Below are positions 1 to 7,973 of a DNA stretch of 16,459 bases, piece after piece; the first letter of the stretch is position 1, and each line of letters starts with the position of its first letter. Position numbers and translations under genes: made by a program. Origin of the DNA: Planctomycetota bacterium (GTDB taxonomy: Bacteria; Planctomycetota; SZUA-567); the NCBI GenBank assembly GCA_031270145.1, contig JAISYD010000016.1, positions 1 through 16,459 of the forward strand, written 5' to 3'. The notes under the pieces are model-generated. The model saw nothing but the letters and a program-made list of their open reading frames with translations, did not search any database and was not told the origin of the DNA.

Positions 1-359
1 CGAATCCATTTCCGCAACGCCCAACCACGCCATACTCCAATCTTCATCTCGGCGGGCGGTCCCCTCCGAATGACCTGCACCAGCTCTCTTTCATTCTCGG
101 CCGACAGATGAGGAAGGGACCCTTTCTTGGTATCATAGCGAAGAGAAGCAACCCCATCCCGATTGTACTCTTTGACCCAGACACAAATTGTCCGCTCATT
201 GACGTTAACCATCGGCGCGACATCCTTGGCCAAATGCCCTCCGGCAATGAGCCGCAATGCCGCCACGCGCCGCTCGACTCGCGCGTCTTTGCGCTTGTCG
301 CCAAGAGAAGACAACTCCGACTCTTCGATCCCCCGACTCAAAATGCATCGCCTGGACAT
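1..359 (-). CDS. IS630-type transposase, N-terminal part (runs off left edge)
   Basis: An open minus-strand frame begins at ATG 359-357 and stays open to base 1, giving 119 codons without a stop. A GGAGGG ribosome binding site (complement of 366-371) lies 6 bases upstream. Residues about 30-65 form a helix-turn-helix of the kind that starts IS630/Tc1-mariner-type transposases (RRVAALRLIAGG, then AKDVAPMVNVNERTICVWVKEY). This is followed by DGVASLRYDTKKG and the winged linker LSAENERELVQVIRRGPP, then a Trp-rich stretch ending RKWI. In this family the N-terminal half binds the terminal repeats and a C-terminal DDE domain, outside the window, performs cut-and-paste transposition at TA. Whether the element is intact cannot be judged. 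Its right end should lie between about 375 and 443, that is, within about 85 bases of the stop codon of the next gene. Confidence 0.72.
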   Translation of the reverse strand, partial: MSRRCILSRGIEESELSSLGDKRKDARVERRVAALRLIAGGHLAKDVAPMVNVNERTICVWVKEYNRDGVASLRYDTKKGSLPHLSAENERELVQVIRRGPPAEMKIGVWRGWALRKWI

Positions 360-443
360 GATTCGCCCTCCAAAAGGCCGAATCAATAATCAACTTTTAT
401 CGGGTCTATTCAACTAAAATCAGTATAATTTGTCAACAGACTA

Positions 444-2105
444 TTAGTTCAGTCGGAAGTCGTTCAAATATGTTTCCCAGTAATCCTTTCCGAATTCGTC
501 GAACAACTTCCCCGATACAAAGAAGCGCTTTTCCGGCGGTTTTTGAAACAATCCATCGCCATATCGTTTGACCACATCGTCGCTTCGATATCCAAAAAGC
601 TGTAAAAGCGTCGGGAAAAACTGAAAATGCCATGCGCGATCGCGCATTTCTGGAACATAACCGCCGCAACCTTCAAATGCCTGTCTCACCTTTTCCGAGA
701 AAGGCCAAATGATAAGCGGAACATTCGCTTGGTCAATGGGCGCGTTTTGGCCCGCTCCATGCGGCGCCGAACCATCTCCGAGGAAATTTTGGCCATGATC
801 GCTTGTGTACACGACAAGGACATCCTTTCCACGCATAGCCCTTTCCAACGAAGTGAAAAATTCATCGACGGTCCACCGGATGGCCCGATGATAGAGTTCT
901 GGAACATGACCTCGCTCCGGCAACGCGTCTGGATAATAGGCGGGAGGGATTTTATTCTCGTATCCATAATGTATCCCCGCTTTCAATACATAAGTAAATG
1001 TTGGTTCTTCCGACTGGTCAATCAGGTTGCGAAGATGCACCACAGACTGAATGTCGCGATCGAAAAAATGCTTCGCTTGAATTTTTTGCATTGTGAAATC
1101 GGCGAAGTCGCGTGGATAAATGCTATTTCCCCGGGAATAACCCTGTACGTCGAGATAATACGTCTGGAATCCGGCCTTCTTGGCATATGCGAATATGGAC
1201 GGTTGCCGCATTACCGCTTGATTCCTATCGGGCAGCTGATTTTTTGTAAGGCCTGAAACGAGAACAAGATTGCTGTTCTGACTGAGATTGGCGGCGGAGC
1301 AACATTGGCCGTAATTGAAAAACTCGCCTTGCATGCTTTCGAGAAAAGGCGTGGTGTTCGAAGGATAACCATTGATGCCGAGGTATTTTCCGCCTACGCT
1401 TTCGTCAACGATGAAAATAATGTGCCTAGCCGCCGGCTCCTTGATTATCTCCAAATTTTCCGGTTTATCGCGTGGTCCGCGATAAACGAAATTGTCGCGG
1501 ATGAACCAGGATGTCGTCATCAGAGGGATGCGGAGGATGATCGGACAATTAATCAAATGCCATGCATTGTTGGGAAGAAGATAATAGATTACGCCAAAGG
1601 CGAACAGGGCGGCGGGAGTCAGGATTGGCAAACGTGACGAATGGAAAGCGAGAAATACGTGTCTTATTTTCCAAAAAAGAAATGAAAGTACGGCCATGCC
1701 AATGACTGATATAACAATTGGTTTAAGGAAAAACCGAATTATATTCATAGGAATGTAGCGAATCATTCCGATACCATCAATCAGTAATCCCATGTCATGA
1801 GGTAGCAATGGTCTATGCTGGATAAGAACAAAGCCGAGTTGCACTCCGAGCGAAATTACGAACACCGCAACCGTCAGAGCCGCGGCGAACTTGTTGCCGC
1901 TTCCCCATATTCGAACGCACCCATAGCAGAGCGCAAAAAAGGCCGGCAAAGCGACAACGATATCACTGACTGCCTGTGCGGTCACACGAAGTTCAAGAAA
2001 GAGGAGGTCCACCAATAGACATATGATGCAGACGGCAAGGGCGCATATCGCCAGGGTGAATAAATCCCGTATCAGATATGGATTCCGTGCGGTTTTTTCC
2101 CTCAT
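444..2105 (-). CDS. sulfatase-fold membrane enzyme, phosphoethanolamine transferase-like
   Basis: A 553-aa inner-membrane protein. Five hydrophobic segments (about 15-38, 46-67, 72-96, 125-146, 160-177) precede a soluble domain that should face the periplasm. The soluble domain has the metal and catalytic positions of the EptA/sulfatase alkaline-phosphatase superfamily: FIVDES with E235, CCSAANLS with S270 where EptA has its nucleophilic Thr, KAGIHYG with H380, YTSDHGQ with D436/H437, and APHG with H449. By family, such enzymes move phosphoethanolamine or phosphoglycerol onto envelope lipids or glycans, or cleave sulfate esters; the substrate here is unknown. The ATG at 2105 has GGAG 7 bases upstream. 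Base composition is much lower in GC than the genes to the right (about 42% at 541-600 and 35% at 1681-1740), and IS-derived sequence lies on both sides, so horizontal acquisition is likely. Family is fairly sure, the exact reaction is not. Confidence 0.8.
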   Translation of the reverse strand: MREKTARNPYLIRDLFTLAICALAVCIICLLVDLLFLELRVTAQAVSDIVVALPAFFALCYGCVRIWGSGNKFAAALTVAVFVISLGVQLGFVLIQHRPLLPHDMGLLIDGIGMIRYIPMNIIRFFLKPIVISVIGMAVLSFLFWKIRHVFLAFHSSRLPILTPAALFAFGVIYYLLPNNAWHLINCPIILRIPLMTTSWFIRDNFVYRGPRDKPENLEIIKEPAARHIIFIVDESVGGKYLGINGYPSNTTPFLESMQGEFFNYGQCCSAANLSQNSNLVLVSGLTKNQLPDRNQAVMRQPSIFAYAKKAGFQTYYLDVQGYSRGNSIYPRDFADFTMQKIQAKHFFDRDIQSVVHLRNLIDQSEEPTFTYVLKAGIHYGYENKIPPAYYPDALPERGHVPELYHRAIRWTVDEFFTSLERAMRGKDVLVVYTSDHGQNFLGDGSAPHGAGQNAPIDQANVPLIIWPFSEKVRQAFEGCGGYVPEMRDRAWHFQFFPTLLQLFGYRSDDVVKRYGDGLFQKPPEKRFFVSGKLFDEFGKDYWETYLNDFRLN

Positions 2106-2187
2106 GTATCGCTCCGAAGCGGTTCATGAGCCGAGAGCCCCATCCGGCGCATGGGAGAGTGAACGGGGCCGAGCCGGCGAAGTTCGC

Positions 2188-2412
2188 TCATGAAGAACGG
2201 GCGGTCGTCAATTCCCCGTAGACGCAACGCAGGGAGTGGAATCGGTGCTCCATCACCATCGGCGGCAGAGGGGGAATCCCCCACACCCGATGCCGGGACG
2301 GATTCGAGTCCCCGCCAGACAGCGGCTTGCCGCAGCGCCCGCAGACCGCCGGCTTGTGCTCCACCACCGCCGAGACCTTGTCCAGCGGCAGATAACTGGT
2401 ATTACAATCATG
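2188..2412 (-). pseudogene. IS66-type transposase fragment (N-terminal zinc-finger region)
   Basis: The minus-strand frame between stops, 2412 to TGA at 2188, encodes 74 residues with no convincing start. It contains SYLPLDKVSAVVEHKPAVC, then CGRCGKPLSGG, then RHRVWGIPPLPPMVMEHRFHSLRCVYGELTTA. This matches the layout of the IS66 zinc-binding domain: CxxCG, then R(R/H)xVxxIPPxxxxVxEHR, then a second Cys motif, which is incomplete here. An IS66 TnpC-type transposase is about 500 aa, so this is a decayed remnant with neither the coiled-coil start nor the DDE domain. Its downstream edge lies about 85 bases before the start codon of the low-GC sulfatase-fold gene. The call rests on motif resemblance read by eye. 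Confidence 0.6.
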
Positions 2413-2573
2413 TTAGCAGACATCGCAAAAATAGTCAAAAAAAAGATTCGGGTCGACGGCAATCCGGCTTCCCGCGATTGCGAAACCGCGCGGGACATAC
2501 CGGCCATTCTTCGCGCCCGCGGAAATTTTAGCCGCGTAGGCCGGTATAAATGATCCCGGCAACGACAAATCCC

Positions 2574-2603
2574 TCGACGGCCAAAGTGGAAAAAGGCTAT
2601 AAT
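2574..2603 (+). promoter_or_regulatory. candidate sigma70-type promoter for the SNF2 gene
   Basis: A perfect TATAAT (2598-2603) is preceded, 18 bases away, by TCGACG (2574-2579), which matches four of six positions of TTGACA. Initiation would fall near 2610, giving a leader of about 90 bases before the preferred ATG at 2699. The rest of 2413-2573 shows nothing convincing. A 48-codon open frame at 2410-2553 has no ribosome binding site and no recognisable similarity. Confidence 0.5.
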
Positions 2604-2698
2604 GTACGATTCGGCGCCGACAGGCCCGGGCGGGGCGGCTGCGGCGGCATTTTCATTTGGCGGCGTTTTTGTTTTTCATAGAGAGGCGCTGGCCCGAA

Positions 2699-5600
2699 AT
2701 GGCGGAGAGGAATGGCGGCGTCCGACTCATAGACAGGTATAATTCCCTTAGCGTACCGGATCAGATGGTCCTCCAGGCCCTGTCCGCCCTCATGGAGCCC
2801 ACCACCGCCCAAGCCGTGGCGTCCTGCCTCATCGCGGCCGGCTGCCGCGAATCGCAGCTCCGGGCCTTCTCCCCGCAGAACGTCCTGACCCGCCTCATCC
2901 GGTTGGCCAAGGCGGAATTCGCCGACCGGCGGACAACGGCGACTCTCAACCGAAACGCTTTTTGGATTTGCCGGCCGGCGGCCGGGGAAATGGCCCTGCG
3001 CCACGCGGTTCGGGACGGATTGTTCACGCCGCTGGCCCAGGCGGCGGCGGGCCTGACCCGGGGCCGCGACTGGAGAGGGGAGGGAACCGGCGAATCGCCA
3101 GGCCGCCGTTTCCGCTTGGCCTTCCATTCCGGCGACTGGAACGCCGCCGCCCATGAATTCAAGGCGCTGCTCCAGCAACGGCCGGGACGGAGCGGCGGTT
3201 TTTTGGCCAACCTGACGGCGCTGCAACCCGACGACTCCTGGCGGCGCGGCATCGACTCTCCCCCCTTCGCGGGGCTCCTCGCCGCCGCCATTGACGATCT
3301 GGCCCTTGGCCTGACGGCGCATCCGGCGCTGGGGCAATTGGCGGACGAGCTTCTGGAGCGGCACGGCCGGGAGGCGGAATGGGATGGGCTGGTGGCCGCC
3401 CAAGTCAATCTGCTTACCCTGCGGGGAAAAATCCCCGAGGCGGCGAAAACGGCCGAATTGGCGGCCGACCCGGAAACGCGCCTGACCGCCCGGCTGGCCC
3501 CGGCCCTGGCCAGCGGCGGCGACGACGCGGCGGCCCTGGCTGAAAACGGCGCCGGCGCCAGGCGTTTCCGCTTGGGAGCCAAGGACATACTGTCGCCGGG
3601 AGGCGGCGCCTTTTGGCAAATCCTCACGGCGCTGGCCGGCCACTCTTCGGATACGGCAAACGCCATGCTCCACCGCCTATCTTCGCCGGCGCTGGCCGGC
3701 CATCCCCTGGCCGGCGCCATATCCTGCCTCCGCCACGCCCTGCTTTTCATGACCGGCCAGTCGTTTGCCGCCAAGGCGTTCAACAGCAGCCCGCCGGATG
3801 AACGCCCGCTTACCGCCCTGGCCCACGGCCTGGTCATGCTTCGCATCCATCCCGAACAGTTGCCAGACTTGGCGGAATCCTTGCGAGGCTGGGAAAGGAC
3901 CGCCGCCATGGGTGGCTTCCATTGGCTGGCCTTCCAGTTCCAGTGGCTGGCCAATGCCGGCCGGCGGACGAAAAAACCGCTTCCCGTCGGCTGGCTTCCC
4001 CTGGCCCGGCTATTCCGCGGCGACGACGAATGGCGGCGCAACCTGGCCGCCCTGGATTTCCTGGCGGGAGCGCCGGACGTTGCCGGGGAGGAGCGGCAAA
4101 AACGCGTGGCCTGGGTGATCCGTTTTTCCGAAGATCCGCCCAATCCCTCCATCCCGGTCGAAGCCTATCCGGTCGAGCAAACGCTAGGCAAGGGCGGCTC
4201 CTGGTCGAAGGGGAGGAATATCGCCCTCCGGCGCATCGCCCGAAACCACCCCGCCGTCCCCCACGCCGCCGATCAGGATCGCCTGGCCTTCAGCGCCCTG
4301 TTCCCGACCATGAACCGCTGGGACAACGAGCCGCGCTTCAACGTCCCGCTCCTGCTTTCCTTTTTGATCGGGCATCCCCTGGTGTTCCGAGACGCCCCGG
4401 ACGGGCCGCGAATCGAAGTGGCGGCCGGCGAATTCGAACTGGCGATCTCGGAAGCGGACGGCGGCTGCAAAATAAACCTGGAACCCGCCGCGGCCGAATT
4501 CATGCCCCGGGATCGGCCATGGCTCCGGAACGAGGCCGATTCCAGCGGCTCCGGCCCGCCCGAGGCTGCCATCCGGCTGGAAACCCCGACCAGGCTGCGG
4601 ATATTCCGCCTGGGCGAATGGGAACGGAGTTTGGCCAAGGTCATAGGCGATGGCCTGACCATCCCGCCAACGGGAAGGGAAACGGCAATCCATACGATGG
4701 CCAAACTGGCAGGACGGATCAAAATCCAATCTGATCTGCCGGAGTTGACCATCGACGGGGAAACGGTCGCGGCCGACCCCCTGCCGCGTCTGCACCTAAT
4801 CCCCCGGAATCCCGGCCTTGAGGTGGAAATCTGGTCGCACCCCCTTGGAACCGCCGGCCCGGCCTGGCGGCCCGGCTTGGGCGGACGCATGGCTTGCGAG
4901 ACGGTGGCCGGCCGCCGTCTCAGAACCACCCGCGACCACGCCATGGAAAAGGCGCTGGCGGAAGCGGCGGCGGCGGCCTGCCCCAGTTTGGCCGGCTCCG
5001 CCAACGGCGAAATGTCATGGCGCTTAGACGACCCGGTCGCCGCCCTGTCCTTCATGGCCGAAACCGAGGCTCTGGCCGGCAAGGCTGAACTGGTCTGGCC
5101 CAAGGGCGGGCATTTCCGAGTGCGGAAAGTCTCCGGACAGGGCGGCCTGTCTCTGCGCCTGCGGAGCGCCGATGGCTGGCTCGAGGTCGAGGGCAGCCTT
5201 CAGGTGGACGAAAACCTGGTTGTCGACATGGCCAGCCTGATGGCGTCCGCCCGCAAAGCTTCGACGGGCTTCGTGCCAATTGGCGGCGGCGATTATATCC
5301 GGCTGACCGATGATCTGCGCCGGCAACTTGGCGATCTGGACGCCTTGGGCGAATTGCGCGATGGCCGGCTCCGCCTTCCATCGCTGGCCGGGGAGGCGTT
5401 GGCGGGCATGGAGAAAGCCGGCCTGGGGTTGGCGGCCGACGCCGAATGGCGGCGGACTCTTGAGCGCCGCCAGAGTCTGGCCGATTTTTCCCCCGATCCG
5501 CCAGCCAATTTCCGGGCCGTCCTCCGCGACTACCAGTTGGAGGGATACCGTTGGCTCGCCCGACTGGCCGAATGGGGCGCCGGCGCCTGCCTCGCCGACG

Positions 5601-6895
5601 ACATGGGACTCGGGAAAACCATCCAGGCCCTGGCTATCCTGGTCCGCCGGGCGGGGTTGGGGCCGGCCCTAGTGGTGGCGCCGACCAGCGTCTGCCAGAA
5701 CTGGCTGGACGAAACGGCCCGTTTCGCGCCTAGTCTCCGGATGTCGCAACTCCGGGAGGATGGCCGCGACCGCCAGGCGGCCGGCCTTGGCCCCGGCGAT
5801 GTACTTATTGCCAGCTACAGCCTGCTCCACCGGGAGGAAAAGCTGTTCGCCGGGATCAAATGGGCGACGGCGGTCCTGGACGAGGCCCAGGCGATCAAGA
5901 ATTTCGCCACCAAGCGCTCCAGGGCCGCCATGTCCCTGGATGCGGGTTTCCGCCTGATTACCACCGGCACTCCGGTGGAAAACCATCTGGGCGAACTCTG
6001 GAACCTCTTCCACTTCATCAATCCCGGCCTTCTCGGCTCCCTGAAGAAATTCCAGGAGCGCTTCGCCCTCCCCATTGAACGTTTCCGGGACGCGGAGGCG
6101 GGAGAACGTCTGCGCCGGATCATCCGTCCCTTTGTACTGCGGCGAACGAAGAACCAAGTCCTTTCCGCCCTACCGCCCAAGACCGAAATCACCCTGACGG
6201 TGGAGCTTGGTCCCCGGGAACGGGCTTTTTACGAATCGCTGCGCCGAAGCGCCCTGGAGCGCCTGGAGGACGGCGTCCCAAGGGACCCGGGACAAAAGAG
6301 CCTGATGATCCTCGCCGAAATCATGCGCCTGCGCCGGGCTTGCTGCTCTCCTGAACTGATCGACCCCGGAATCGGCCTGGAGTCGGCCAAGCAGGAGCAA
6401 TTCAAGGCCACCCTGGCCGAATTGATCGAGAACCGCCACAAGGCGCTGGTGTTCAGCCAATTCGTGGATCATCTGTCCATCATCCGCCGCCATCTGGACG
6501 CGGCCGGTTATTCCTACCAGTATCTTGACGGCTCCACCCCGCCCCGGCAGCGCAAGAAGGCGGTGGACGATTTCCAGGCCGGCAAAGGGGAGATTTTCAT
6601 GCTGAGCCTCAAAGCCGGCGGCTTGGGCTTGAACCTCACCGCCGCCGACTACGTCATCCATATGGATCCCTGGTGGAACCCCGCCGTGGAGGATCAGGCG
6701 TCGGATCGGGCGCATCGCATCGGGCAGGACAAGCCGGTCACCGTTTACCGCCTGGTGACGGCGGGGACCATTGAGGAAAAGATCGTCCGCCTGCACCGCG
6801 ACAAGCGGGAGCTCGCCGACAACCTGCTTGCCGGGGCGGATCAGTCGGCCCGGCTGGACATGGAGGAGATGATGCGCCTGCTCCGGGACGAATAG
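2699..6895 (+). CDS. SNF2-family DEAD/DEAH ATPase with very long N-terminal region
   Basis: 1398 aa from ATG 2699, which has GAGAGG about 12 bases upstream. A TTG at 2657 would add 14 residues but has no visible ribosome binding site. The C-terminal third is a complete SNF2 motor: Q-motif region LRDYQLEGYRWL (942-953), Walker A DDMGLGKT (967-974), Ia VVAPTSVCQNW, Walker B DEAQ (1061-1064), III TTGTPVENHLGELWNL, IV LVFSQFVDHL, V LSLKAGGLGLNL, VI QASDRAHRIGQ (1333-1343). By family it is a dsDNA translocase acting on protein-DNA complexes. Residues about 5-100 look like a winged helix followed by helical, possibly TPR-like sequence to about 430. The part around 830-930 (GWLEVEGSLQVDE, GGGDYIRLTDDLRRQL) resembles the SNF2-associated region of bacterial homologues. 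It has no methylase, nuclease or other defence partner beside it. Cellular role unknown. Confidence 0.9.
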   Translation: MAERNGGVRLIDRYNSLSVPDQMVLQALSALMEPTTAQAVASCLIAAGCRESQLRAFSPQNVLTRLIRLAKAEFADRRTTATLNRNAFWICRPAAGEMALRHAVRDGLFTPLAQAAAGLTRGRDWRGEGTGESPGRRFRLAFHSGDWNAAAHEFKALLQQRPGRSGGFLANLTALQPDDSWRRGIDSPPFAGLLAAAIDDLALGLTAHPALGQLADELLERHGREAEWDGLVAAQVNLLTLRGKIPEAAKTAELAADPETRLTARLAPALASGGDDAAALAENGAGARRFRLGAKDILSPGGGAFWQILTALAGHSSDTANAMLHRLSSPALAGHPLAGAISCLRHALLFMTGQSFAAKAFNSSPPDERPLTALAHGLVMLRIHPEQLPDLAESLRGWERTAAMGGFHWLAFQFQWLANAGRRTKKPLPVGWLPLARLFRGDDEWRRNLAALDFLAGAPDVAGEERQKRVAWVIRFSEDPPNPSIPVEAYPVEQTLGKGGSWSKGRNIALRRIARNHPAVPHAADQDRLAFSALFPTMNRWDNEPRFNVPLLLSFLIGHPLVFRDAPDGPRIEVAAGEFELAISEADGGCKINLEPAAAEFMPRDRPWLRNEADSSGSGPPEAAIRLETPTRLRIFRLGEWERSLAKVIGDGLTIPPTGRETAIHTMAKLAGRIKIQSDLPELTIDGETVAADPLPRLHLIPRNPGLEVEIWSHPLGTAGPAWRPGLGGRMACETVAGRRLRTTRDHAMEKALAEAAAAACPSLAGSANGEMSWRLDDPVAALSFMAETEALAGKAELVWPKGGHFRVRKVSGQGGLSLRLRSADGWLEVEGSLQVDENLVVDMASLMASARKASTGFVPIGGGDYIRLTDDLRRQLGDLDALGELRDGRLRLPSLAGEALAGMEKAGLGLAADAEWRRTLERRQSLADFSPDPPANFRAVLRDYQLEGYRWLARLAEWGAGACLADDMGLGKTIQALAILVRRAGLGPALVVAPTSVCQNWLDETARFAPSLRMSQLREDGRDRQAAGLGPGDVLIASYSLLHREEKLFAGIKWATAVLDEAQAIKNFATKRSRAAMSLDAGFRLITTGTPVENHLGELWNLFHFINPGLLGSLKKFQERFALPIERFRDAEAGERLRRIIRPFVLRRTKNQVLSALPPKTEITLTVELGPRERAFYESLRRSALERLEDGVPRDPGQKSLMILAEIMRLRRACCSPELIDPGIGLESAKQEQFKATLAELIENRHKALVFSQFVDHLSIIRRHLDAAGYSYQYLDGSTPPRQRKKAVDDFQAGKGEIFMLSLKAGGLGLNLTAADYVIHMDPWWNPAVEDQASDRAHRIGQDKPVTVYRLVTAGTIEEKIVRLHRDKRELADNLLAGADQSARLDMEEMMRLLRDE

Positions 6896-6919
6896 CGCGG
6901 CCGCGCCTCATGATTCCGC

Positions 6920-6947
6920 TTTACTTTTCCCGCCGCCGGATTATAAT
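6920..6947 (+). promoter_or_regulatory. candidate promoter for rpe
   Basis: TTTACT (6920-6925, four of six of TTGACA), a 16-base spacer and a perfect TATAAT (6942-6947). Initiation near 6954 would give a leader of about 55 bases before the rpe ATG. It suggests that rpe is transcribed independently of the helicase gene ending at 6895. Between them lies a perfect 12-base palindrome GCGCGGCCGCGC (6895-6906) without a U-run, so it is not a convincing terminator. Confidence 0.5.
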
Positions 6948-7008
6948 GCCTTGCTTCACGGGTGGATTTACCTTTTCCCATCTCCAAGCCGCGAAAAGGA
7001 ATGCGACC

Positions 7009-7683
7009 ATGGGCAAAAACGTCAAAATCGCCCCTTCCCTGCTTGCCGCCGATTTCCTCCGCCTAGGCGACGAAATCCGCAAAGTCGAGGCCGCCGGCGC
7101 CGACCTCCTGCATTTCGACGTCATGGACGGCCATTTCGTGCCAAACATCTCCCTTGGCATTTGCATCCTGGAAAGCGTCCGCCAGGCCACGCGCCTGCCC
7201 CTTGACGTCCACCTGATGCTGGACAATCCGGAAAAACATCTGGACGCCTTCGCCGCCGCCGGGGCCGACGGCATCACCATCCACTTGGAAATCCACCCGG
7301 AACCGGACGCCATCCTGGACCGCATTGGCGGCCTCGGCAAAACCCGCGGCCTCGCCGTCAACCCCGATCTGCCGATGGAAAGGCTGGCCGGCAAACTGGC
7401 GCGGGTGGATCGGCTGCTGATCATGGGCGTCTTCCCGGGTTTCGGCGGCCAAGCCTTCATTCAGGCGACGCTTGAACGCCTGACCCGGGCCAGGCAACTG
7501 CTTGACGCCGAGGGGCGGGCCGCCGCCGAACTCCAGGTTGACGGCGGCATCGGCCCGAAAAACTCCGCCGCCGTCATTGCCGCCGGAACCGACTGCCTGG
7601 TGGCCGGGACAGCCATTTTCCGCGCCCCCGATCCGGCCGCCGCGATTCTCGCCCTGCGGGGCGGCGACAGCCCGGGGAAATAG
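7009..7683 (+). CDS. rpe: ribulose-phosphate 3-epimerase
   Basis: 224 aa, the usual length. ATG 7009 was chosen because AAAAGGA (6994-7000) sits 8 bases before it and the protein then opens MGKNVKIAPSLLAADF, as the family does. The enzyme interconverts D-ribulose 5-phosphate and D-xylulose 5-phosphate in the pentose phosphate pathway, in the cytoplasm, as a metal-dependent TIM barrel. Visible signature residues are S10, H35 and D37 in HFDVMDGHFVPN, H68 in DVHLML, the phosphate loop PGFGGQ (143-148), D178 in VDGGIG and the final AGTAIF phosphate site. One oddity is MGVFPGFGGQ, where most Rpe proteins have M(S/T)V(N/E)PGFGGQ; Phe142 replaces Asn/Glu. A related ketose-phosphate epimerase activity (for example on allulose 6-phosphate) cannot be excluded, but Rpe is the best call. 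No terminator is evident downstream. Confidence 0.93.
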   Translation: MGKNVKIAPSLLAADFLRLGDEIRKVEAAGADLLHFDVMDGHFVPNISLGICILESVRQATRLPLDVHLMLDNPEKHLDAFAAAGADGITIHLEIHPEPDAILDRIGGLGKTRGLAVNPDLPMERLAGKLARVDRLLIMGVFPGFGGQAFIQATLERLTRARQLLDAEGRAAAELQVDGGIGPKNSAAVIAAGTDCLVAGTAIFRAPDPAAAILALRGGDSPGK

Positions 7684-7764
7684 TCTCCAGCCTTCCAAAC
7701 AGAGTGCGGGCGCATTTGCCGCTTTCGCTTTGAATCAAGGGTTCGCCCTAGGCGGAAAAAAGAA

Positions 7765-7792
7765 TTGACAGTCGCGCGGACGCCGTTAAAAT
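7765..7792 (+). promoter_or_regulatory. strong promoter of the dehydrogenase / binding-protein operon
   Basis: A perfect TTGACA (7765-7770), a 16-base spacer and TAAAAT (7787-7792, five of six of TATAAT). Transcription would begin near 7799, leaving an unusually long leader of about 175 bases before the ATG at 7974. The leader carries a small inverted repeat at 7870-7884 and no clear open frame with a ribosome binding site. Confidence 0.65.
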
Positions 7793-7869
7793 TGCCATTG
7801 CTTGGTATTGGCGGCGTATTCCCGCATCCGGAAAAACAGAAAAGCGGCCGCCTCCCTTGATCGCTTTTG

Positions 7870-7884
7870 ACAACCGGCAGTTGT
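7870..7884. promoter_or_regulatory. small inverted repeat in operon leader, possible operator
   Basis: ACAAC-CGGCA-GTTGT is a perfect 5-base inverted repeat with a 5-base centre, about 70 bases downstream of the predicted start site. Its size and symmetry would suit binding by a dimeric repressor of a sugar operon. No regulator gene is adjacent, and a repeat this short can occur by chance. Confidence 0.25.
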
Positions 7885-7973
7885 TACCCGTTCGCCATAC
7901 CGCGACCGTGTTCCGATCATTAAAAGTCCCCTATCCGCCGGTTTCGGATTCCGTTCTGAAAGGCGCCCGCATT

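Noticed and set aside
2102..2284. Minus-strand open frame overlapping the IS66 fragment and the sulfatase start
   Set aside because: It is a shifted frame through the decayed transposase; composition and content do not resemble a protein family.
2410..2553. 48-codon plus-strand open frame (begins MLADIAKIVKKK)
   Set aside because: It has no ribosome binding site before the ATG, no recognised similarity, and it overlaps the edge of the IS66 remnant; not enough to call a gene.
2597..4152. Long minus-strand open frames opposite the helicase gene
   Set aside because: They are Arg/Pro/Gly/Ala-rich antisense frames of the GC-rich coding strand; the plus-strand frame carries all SNF2 motifs.
6895..6906. 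Perfect palindrome GCGCGGCCGCGC after the helicase gene as a terminator
   Set aside because: There is no loop and no following U-run; more likely a chance GC palindrome.
7733..7762. Hairpin CGCC-CTA-GGCG after rpe as a terminator
   Set aside because: The stem is only four pairs and is followed by A rather than T on the coding strand.
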